Assembly (NCBI RefSeq): GCF_027595985.1
Contig: NC_073302.1
Coordinates: 214,158,689-214,222,688, forward strand
Direction: 5' to 3'
Source: Sorex araneus
Taxonomy: Eukaryota > Chordata > Mammalia > Eulipotyphla > Soricidae
Length of the DNA stretch: 64,000 nt
Shown: positions 57,327-64,000 of the stretch, piece after piece
Layout of the letters: each line of letters begins with the position of its first letter
Numbering within the stretch: the first letter of the stretch is position 1
Position numbers and translations under genes: made by a program
Notes under the pieces: generated by a model
Seen by the model: only the letters and a program-made list of their open reading frames with translations
What the model was told of the DNA's origin: nothing
The model's database searches: none

Positions 57327-58077
57327 AAATAGTGTAAGCAAATTTAACTGAATGAATCTTGAGTTACATTATAATTGAGTACTCCAAAATACACTTTACA
57401 TATTCTGTTTCTTCAGTCATGAAGAGGATGATGGGGTGAATTTGTTAGTGGCATGCAGAAACTTTCTAAATCCATATATCTGAAAGATTGTGCTTCTTTA
57501 TTACCTTGAGATAATTTTGTGCATTAAAATGCACTTCTGTATGTATAAAATCATTATTAACAATCATCTTATAAACTGTTACCTCTTACATTCTACAGGA
57601 AGGCCAGCAATCCAGAAAATTCAACAAAACTAAGTGTCAAAATTGCACAGAACAGAACTCACATCTTTGAATTTCTAAACCTTTTGTTTCTTAACTGTTA
57701 CATTATAAAATAGCTTCACAGAAAAAATGTATTAATATTTAATGAAAAGTATAGTGCTATGAGTATAAAATAATATCAGAATCTTGTTTTTTAACAAATA
57801 TAACTAAAAGTATCATGTAAGTATTTCCATACTCATTAGAATCCCTTGTGAAGCTAAAAAACCTTTTTATTAATAAAGGCTTAGGCACTCAAAATTTTGG
57901 AAATTATTATTTTCGCATTACCTTAAATTATTATGACATCTTTGTTTTAAACTGTAAGCTTTCAAATCTTGATTGCTAAAGTATAAAGTTGATTCTTTGA
58001 TAAAATCAAAAATGATCTAGATGGAGGTAAAATTTGTGACTGAAGGTGATTGATCAGAGGTTTTATTTTTGGGTTTT

Positions 58078-58326
58078 AATTATGCAACTTGAACTGGAGG
58101 GATAGCACAGCGGGTATGGCATTTACATTGCATGCAGCAGACCTGGGTTCAATTCCTCCATCCCTCTTAGAGACCCCGGCAAGCTACTGAGAGTATCCCA
58201 CTCACATGGCAGAGCCTGGAAAGCTCTCCGTGGTGAATTCAATGTGCCAAACACAGTAACAACATGTCTCACAATGGAGATATTACTGGTGCCTGCTCGA
58301 GCAAATCTATGAATTATGGAACCTGA
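58078..58326 (+). mobile_element. Shrew SINE type B with flanking near-repeat
   Basis: Forward copy: AACTGGAGGGATAGCACAGCGG head, GGTTCAATTCC box B, CCTCCATCCCTCTTAGAGAC, TGCCTGCTCGAGCAAATCTA. AATTATGCAACTTGA (58078-58092) and AATTATGGAACCTGA (58312-58326) flank it, 13 of 15. The usual end CGGGATGACAGTGCT is missing, so the 3' end is truncated or has been replaced. Confidence 0.88.
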
Positions 58327-58389
58327 TTTTAACTGGGAGGTTATATTTAAGGGCAATTCTTTAAAAAAATGCTTTAGAATGTCTTTTGG

Positions 58390-58600
58390 ATTGGGGGAGA
58401 TAGGTCGATGAAGTGGAGTATAACTCTTGCATGAATGAGACCCAAGACCCTAGAACCAGTGCTTTGAAGTGTGGACCTGGTACCCCCAAACACCGTTAGA
58501 TTTCTGTTGACTCCCTCTGTGGGCTGTAGGCATGAGAAATAAGCAGATCACTGCCAGGCTGAGTACTTCCAGGAATGGCTTCTAGTTCATCAAGCATGAC
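58390..58600 (+). mobile_element. Possible ancient SINE-like relic
   Basis: ACTCTTGCATGAATGAGACCC and CATGAGAAATAAGCAGATCACTG are vaguely in SINE order. Weak. Confidence 0.25.
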
Positions 58601-58630
58601 TAGGGAGGTCACTAAGAGTAATTTGACAAC

Positions 58631-58792
58631 TGGGGCTGGAGTGATAGTACACAGGGTGGAGAGCTTGTCTTACACGTGGTGGACAGGATTCAATCCCTGT
58701 CATCCCCCAAGCCCCACCAGGAGTGGTTCCTGAGAATGAAGCCAGAAAAAATCCACTCAGTGAGCCGGATATGTTCCTTCCTCCCCCGAAAA
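58631..58792 (+). mobile_element. SINE type A, diverged
   Basis: Forward: GGGGCTGGAGTGATAGTACA head, GGATTCAATCCCTGTCATCC, CCCACCAGGAGTGGTTCCTGA; A-rich end CCCCCGAAAAG. Confidence 0.85.
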
Positions 58793-60405
58793 GTAGTAGT
58801 TTCCTTGGTAACTTCAGTTGAACATTAAATGTCTTATAGTGCCTAACATAGGATAGACTTATTTGGATTTGTTAGGTGTGAGTCATCCAAATTCCCATTT
58901 TACTGAGAGGCATTTTCTTAATATTTATCATAATAAAAATAAGATTAAAAAGGTGTGTGTGCAATTTAAAATAAAGTGTGTATGTAATTTAATCTTTAGT
59001 AGGTTCTTTCTTCCTTCTCCTTTGTTCCTTTCCCCATTCTTCTTTTTCTCTTTCGCTTCACTCTTCAGTCTCACTTTTCCAACGAAAACGACAGCAAACA
59101 TAAGTATTTGGGACCATGAATCCTTGTAAGCACAAGGCTAAATTGGAAATAGCTTTAAAAGAACACAAATAGGAATATCAGTTCAATTTTATTATGATCT
59201 TGAAGTATCATTAAAGCAGCTTGGTTATTATCATCAGAATTTCTTCTTGAGTTTGAAAGGTGAAAGGTTAATGAGTCATTTACTGAGGTATGCGGTTTTC
59301 CTTCATTTTTCACTTACAATTATCTTCACTTGTTTTAAAATGTAATACAGCTTCCAAACGTATTGTAGTTATTCATTATCTCTGTCAATTCAAGTTTCTA
59401 AATCATAGACTTAAAATGAATCAAAAATAAGCATTAATTGATTTCAATCTCTGAATGCCCGCTTCCTGAACAAATGAATGGGACAGATTTACTTTTGAAA
59501 TGTGCTTTCCGGGGCAGCTGGAACACTGGGCTCCGCAGATGTTAGTCTTTAGAGAGCTGATATTTCTATCCAGATCTGACTCGGGACTATTGTCTTTTCA
59601 TGTGAAATGGAATGTTTGTTAATAGAGAGGTGTCGATGCTAATAAAATTTTGACTGAGGTAATAGAGGCTTCAGAGAACGTTTATATTCACTAAACCTGT
59701 TAGAGCGATACTTAGGGCTCCTGATATCTCAAGACAAAGTTTCTTCTGTAAACGGCAGACCTCAACTTCCTTCCAGATGTTCTCAAAAGGAGATTCAGTT
59801 TTTGATAGGTAATGCAAAATCAATATTCTCAAAATCAGGCTGTACTTCATTTAGAAGTGAGGCTGACAAATGTAGAAAGTCCTTTTTCACTGTGGTAACC
59901 TGGAATCACTGTGTTGACATTGTACACATTTGCATTGTTGGTGAAATTCAAATCAACAGCAACTTTCATATAGCTTTAGTTCTCTGTGCAGCAGGCTCCA
60001 TTATGATTGATATCTCTTGAACATGTAAAATCCAGGCTACTGTCCCAGGAGTGGCATTATCATGAGGTTGTTGCCATAGAAACTTTGCAATTGCTGACGT
60101 ACTTTTTGCCATTGGAAACTTAAATGCTATGGCAAATTTAGGGTTTTAAATTATTAAGAAACGGAACAAATTCTGTGGAGGTATACTTCTTTTTCTCTCT
60201 AAAAGAACTACTTGGGGAACTAGTTATTTTGAAAAATTGAGGAAAGGGTCTTGTTAGTAGTACCATTTGAGATATATGGCATACTAACAAATAAGGCTGT
60301 GTGAAGATTTGGATTTGATAAAGGAAGTTGCCTATAGATATCTAGCATTTAGAAAATCTTAGTGAAGAATTGTTTCATTTGGAATCAGTTGGGTGTTTTG
60401 TTTCT
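58793..60405. other. Repeat-free intronic block
   Basis: No recognised insertion. Balanced composition at 59450-60120. A C/T-rich patch lies at 59005-59065. No exon seen. Confidence 0.4.
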
Positions 60406-60566
60406 TTGATTTGCTTTGGGGCCTTCCCTGGCAGTGCTCAGATCTCACTCTTGGCCCGTCATCAGGGATCAGTCCTGGAGGTGCTCAGAGGAACATTTTG
60501 GGTGCAGGGAATCAAGCACAGGTTTGGCACATGCAAGGGAAGCACCCTCATCCATCACTCCTACCT
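60406..60566 (-). mobile_element. Old SINE type A
   Basis: Reverse: GGCAGTGCTCAGATCTCACTC, GATCAGTCCTGGAGGTGCTC, CACATGCAAGGGAAGCACCC, CATCACTCC. Confidence 0.7.
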
Positions 60567-60636
60567 CATCATACCAGATTTTTAACTCTTAAAAAATGGA
60601 ACTTGAGGGGAAAAGTCTCCATTTTCATAGCTGCTT

Positions 60637-60825
60637 TTTTCTTTTTTTTTTTTCTTTTTTTGCTTTTTGAGTCACACCCAGCAATTCTCACGGGTTACTT
60701 CTGGCTCTGCACTCAGGAATTACTCCTGGTGGTTCTCAGGGGACCATATGGGATGCTGGGAATCAGACCTGGGTTGGTGGCGTGCAAGGCAAACACCCTC
60801 CCCGCTGTGCTATTACTCCAGCCCC
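60637..60825 (-). mobile_element. Shrew SINE type A, full length
   Basis: Reverse copy with long T-rich tail, GAGTCACACCCAGCAATTCT and GCTATTACTCCAGCCCC. Short target-site duplication TCATAGCTG at about 60626 and 60826. Confidence 0.94.
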
Positions 60826-60951
60826 TCATAGCTGTTTGTAAGACTGAATAAGTAGTCAAACAATGTTAGGCCTATGAGTCAAGAAAAATTAAATTTAATA
60901 ACATGCATATGAATAATTTACATGGGTATAAATTTCTCTCTTTGGAACAGG

Positions 60952-61110
60952 TGGGTGTCACACCCAGCGGTGCTCAGAGTTGACTCCTGGCTCTGTGCTC
61001 CGGGATCACTCCGGGGTGGGCTTGGGGAACATGGAGTGTTAGGAATGAACTGGGCTGGTCACGTGCAAAGCAGACACCCTCTCTGTTGTTCTGTTCTGTT
61101 GTTCCTGCCG
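60952..61110 (-). mobile_element. SINE type A, diverged
   Basis: Reverse: GGTGTCACACCCAGCGGTGCT, GACTCCTGGCTCTGTGCTCC, GTCACGTGCAAAGCAGACACC; the head end carries a GTTCT/GTTGT expansion. Confidence 0.8.
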
Positions 61111-62475
61111 CACAAGGCTCTACATTCTAAGAAGCAGACTAAATCTGAAATGCTTATTTCATGTTTATGGACTTTGAGCCCAGAAAATGAACCCCATTCA
61201 CACAGCAAGGAGGAGATGGCTTGTGTATGAAGAGAGGAGGTGGATGCCTTCCTCAGCTAAAGAGTGCTATTCTCTGGTAAACCTGAGTGATCTCCACCTG
61301 TCCCCATACTACACTTGGCTGTATCATAAAAGAGGACACTGTTACTATAGCATTAGGGAAGGGGCGGAGAACTGAGATTATATAGCAGGTATTTCCCATC
61401 TCTGGGGTCTAAAATAATCTGAATCCCTGCTTGATGGTAGCAATTTCCCTTGAGACCTACAGGGGCTGGATTGAAACCTAGTGTCAAACCTACTGGATTG
61501 AAATCCCATACTACTGTAACACATACCAATCAAGAATATCTGGTCATTTTGGAAGACTGCTACCACAAAGGGAAATGATTTTTTTTATAATGTAAAAAAG
61601 CAAAATTTCTAAGGAAATACAGGAAAGATAACTTGTCTTCCTTTAGATAATCACTCAACCCATATATGTTTCAGGTTAAAGAAGAAAATATTTTATACTT
61701 ATGTTAATATTGTTCTGTTTGCCTAGAGCAGTAAATGTGGGCATAGAATACAGTGACTATATTGGTTTATGGAACTATATTTCTTCTTTGCCTTAATTTT
61801 TAAGATAAGTTGCCAGTTGTATTATAAAATCATTTTAATGTTAAGCCCATTTTGAGGCTATAAAAGTAAAAATGGATTCAAATATGGATTGAAATATAAC
61901 AAGATCAATAAATATTTATTATTTTAAATGTAGATTTCTATTCAATAATAAGCTTTTAACAGTAATAAAATGTTATATGGCAGAATATTTGGCTTAATGC
62001 GCATCATATACTTGATATAGTTGTGTCTCTGTCAATTTTATTCTGTCTGAATAATGTTTTAAGTCACTAGTAATTGAGAGCAAGTTGTTCTTTGCAAAAG
62101 TCATCACTAACAGCAAGAGTCAACTCGTGAGGTCTTAACAAAAAAGAATGCTGAAATTAAGATAAAGATATTCCAATTTTTTTATGTTTTCAGATATATT
62201 ATCACAGCTTCTTTAAACACACTTTAAGTTTAAACTTAAAACTTGTTTTTTTCTTTGTTTTAGCATTTGACTATGACATATATCTATTTAGATTGCTCAG
62301 AATAATATGCATTCCCAAGTAACGGAAGATTGAACTACTTTAAGATTAACTGTATCATTTTAATATTTTATCTAGTTATACTGACTTTACTTCACTGTGT
62401 TATAATGAGAGAAAGAGCTATTTTATTTATCCTCATTCTGCTTCTGTTGAATTTCACAAAGTATTTGATGATTGG
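61111..62475. other. Intronic DNA, no feature recognised
   Basis: AT-rich after 61560. No SINE or L1 signature, no splice-flanked open frame. Confidence 0.35.
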
Positions 62476-62706
62476 ATGGACTGGAGCAATAGCATAGCAG
62501 ATAAGGTGTTTGCCTTGAACGTGGCTGATCCGGTTTAATTCCTCCATCCCTCTCAGAGAGCCCAGCAAGCTACCGAGAATATCCCGCCAAAATACCTGTG
62601 GCATATACGATATGCCAAAATCAGTAACAACAAGTCTCAGAATGGAGATGTTACTGGTTCCTGCTCAAGCAAATTGATGAACAACGGGATGACAGTTATA
62701 CACTGA
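62476..62706 (+). mobile_element. Shrew SINE type B
   Basis: Forward: GGACTGGAGCAATAGCATAGC head, GTTTAATTCCTCCATCCCTC, CAGAGAGCCCAGCAAGCTAC, a short internal deletion around 62588, ATATGCCAAAATCAGTAACA, ending AACGGGATGACAGTTATACA. The head carries the GAACGTGG variant. Confidence 0.92.
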
Positions 62707-64000
62707 TACAGTGATTTGAACCACAATTCTGAAGATAAATGCAAAGTTGTATATTTTAATACTATTAATTTAAATGCAAAGATTTCTTTGAAGAATGGCA
62801 TGCTTGGAGAGTACATGGAAGCTCCCAGACCTTTTCCCATGCCTTGCCCTCTGCTTCTTCTATGTCACTTTCTAAGTGTATCACATTGAGTCACAAGATT
62901 GCTAACTGCCGCTGTCCTGGGGACAGGTTTCACTTTACTCCGCAGTTGGATTGCGTATGATTGCAATAGTATTTTCTTGGAGATAATCCATATTGCACCT
63001 ATACAGGCACATAATTAAATTCGCAGTAGAAGTTGGAGGGAAGAGCAGTAGTCCTTACAGATGATGTTTCAAGAGACAGGCTGTCGACAGTGCAGGGAAA
63101 ATGGTTTCCTTTGTAAATAACTTCCCAGAGGTCCACTCTGAGTCCTTTTTGCAAAAGGGTTACAGAACTGAAACTATCAACCCAGAACTCAGTATTATGC
63201 ACCAGAGGCACCTCCCATCAGCCTAATTTACCCATATTTAGGCCATATTCCAGAGTTGTTTTAGGAGGAGGATGTGTTTATTCCATTTAGGTGAAGACTT
63301 CACATGCTTTCTACTATACTTGCCTTCTACTTACTTGTCTGCTTATATTGATAACATTAAGTTACTCTATCGCCTCCATCTGTGCATCAGCAGAGTGCCA
63401 CTCTGAATGCTCCTCACTTTCTCATCATGGGGTAATTACACTGTTGGTGCATGTGGCAGTTGAATTTGCTAGGATCATTTCAGAATCATTTTATAATGTG
63501 TTATTTTGGAGGAGAGGACTCAGTAGCACCCAGTTCTGTCCTCTATCATAAAACCCTGATCTGATCAGTAAAGTGAAAAAACCAATGAAACAAACAAAAT
63601 AGCAACCTTGAAAATAAATTTAAAATTATGTAAAGAAATGAAAATACATTGTAGGAATCCTATTGTTAGAGTAATTTTGAAGGCATTTAAAATCTATTTT
63701 TAAAAGAAGATCTGTCTGAAATAAAATAGTTCTTTGAACTATATCACAATAATTAAGATGTTATTTTGCATTGTATTAATGTGCTTTGAATTGTTGTAAA
63801 CATTTTCTAAAATATGTATTAATGCAACTGTTCCATTTCAAAGCATCAAAGAATATTTGAGTTAATGGTGCTGAAGAAAATGTGAAATTCTTGATAATAT
63901 ACATGAAACTACAGAAAGTGCTTATTGAAAACATGTTTTCAGGATCTGACCTTCAGAAAAAAATGTTATTTTTAACGTTTGGCAGGGTGGAGTTAAGTAT
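62707..64000. other. Intronic DNA to the end of the window
   Basis: No recognised repeat, and no Cys-rich LDLR-repeat exon, so LRP1B exon 2 lies beyond 64000. Frames of 86 codons or fewer are not convincing. Confidence 0.4.

Larger units (their letters stand above)
29620..64000 (+). other. LRP1B: LRP1B intron 1 (5' part, continues beyond the window)
   Basis: It begins with the donor GTAAGG at 29620 after the phase-1 exon. No sequence resembling the second LRP1B exon (first LDLR class A repeat, Cys-rich) is seen up to 64000. It contains SINE, L1, MIR and composite retroposon insertions listed separately, and several long repeat-poor blocks. Confidence 0.85.

Noticed and set aside
58078-58326. 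Use of the AATTATGNAACNTGA flanks as proof that type B can end at AAATCTATGA.
   Set aside because: The right flank overlaps where the type-B sequence itself continues (ATGAACAACGGGA), so part of the match may be eroded element sequence.
1-64000. CRISPR arrays, operons, ribosome-binding sites or prophage.
   Set aside because: No regular repeat-spacer array and no dense coding; the sequence is mammalian.
29620-64000. Additional LRP1B exons.
   Set aside because: No splice-flanked Cys-rich LDLR-A or EGF-like coding stretch was recognised; intron 1 is known to be very long.

Overview
The window is mammalian nuclear DNA: AT-rich, dominated by non-coding sequence and retrotransposon copies, with no operons or bacterial features. 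Dozens of SINE copies share a tRNA-like head carrying a perfect pol III box A (TAGCACAGCGG) and box B (GGTTCGATTCC). I recognise them as the shrew (Sorex, Soricidae) SINE, so a shrew is the most likely source; the species is inferred from this repeat alone.

The only convincing protein-coding feature is the first coding exon of LRP1B on the + strand (29538-29619, signal peptide exon, phase-1 donor at 29620). It lies in a CpG island of about 1.2 kb (about 28930-30190). Bases 1 to about 29000 are upstream intergenic sequence. Bases 29620-64000 are the 5' part of the very large LRP1B intron 1, and exon 2 is not in the window.

The upstream half is rich in repeats. It holds antisense L1 3' ends (5.6-7.3, 7.9-8.6, 11.2-11.6, 14.1-15.6 and 16.7-17.4 kb), one sense L1 3' end (12.9-13.3 kb), and many SINEs, several nested or in inverted pairs. 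The interval from about 27.6 to 35.4 kb, around the promoter and first exon, has almost no recent insertions. Intron 1 has scattered SINEs, one L1 with the end of ORF2 (48.6-49.4 kb), an L2 relic lies upstream (23.7 kb), and MIR relics are at 46.0 and 52.4 kb.

Three observations stand out. (1) The SINEs have two body/tail types on one shared tRNA-like head: type A ends in poly(A), while type B ends in short repeats related to ACAGTGCT that abut target-site duplications without poly(A). (2) Two copies of a composite element of about 0.65-0.75 kb (44294-45047 and about 56670-57326) combine type-B sequence with a separate module of about 300 bp, and the first has a perfect 12-bp target-site duplication. 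(3) A full-length U6 snRNA pseudogene joins head-to-head to a truncated type-B SINE (43554-43811), and the pair shares a single near-perfect target-site duplication, which suggests one chimeric integration event.
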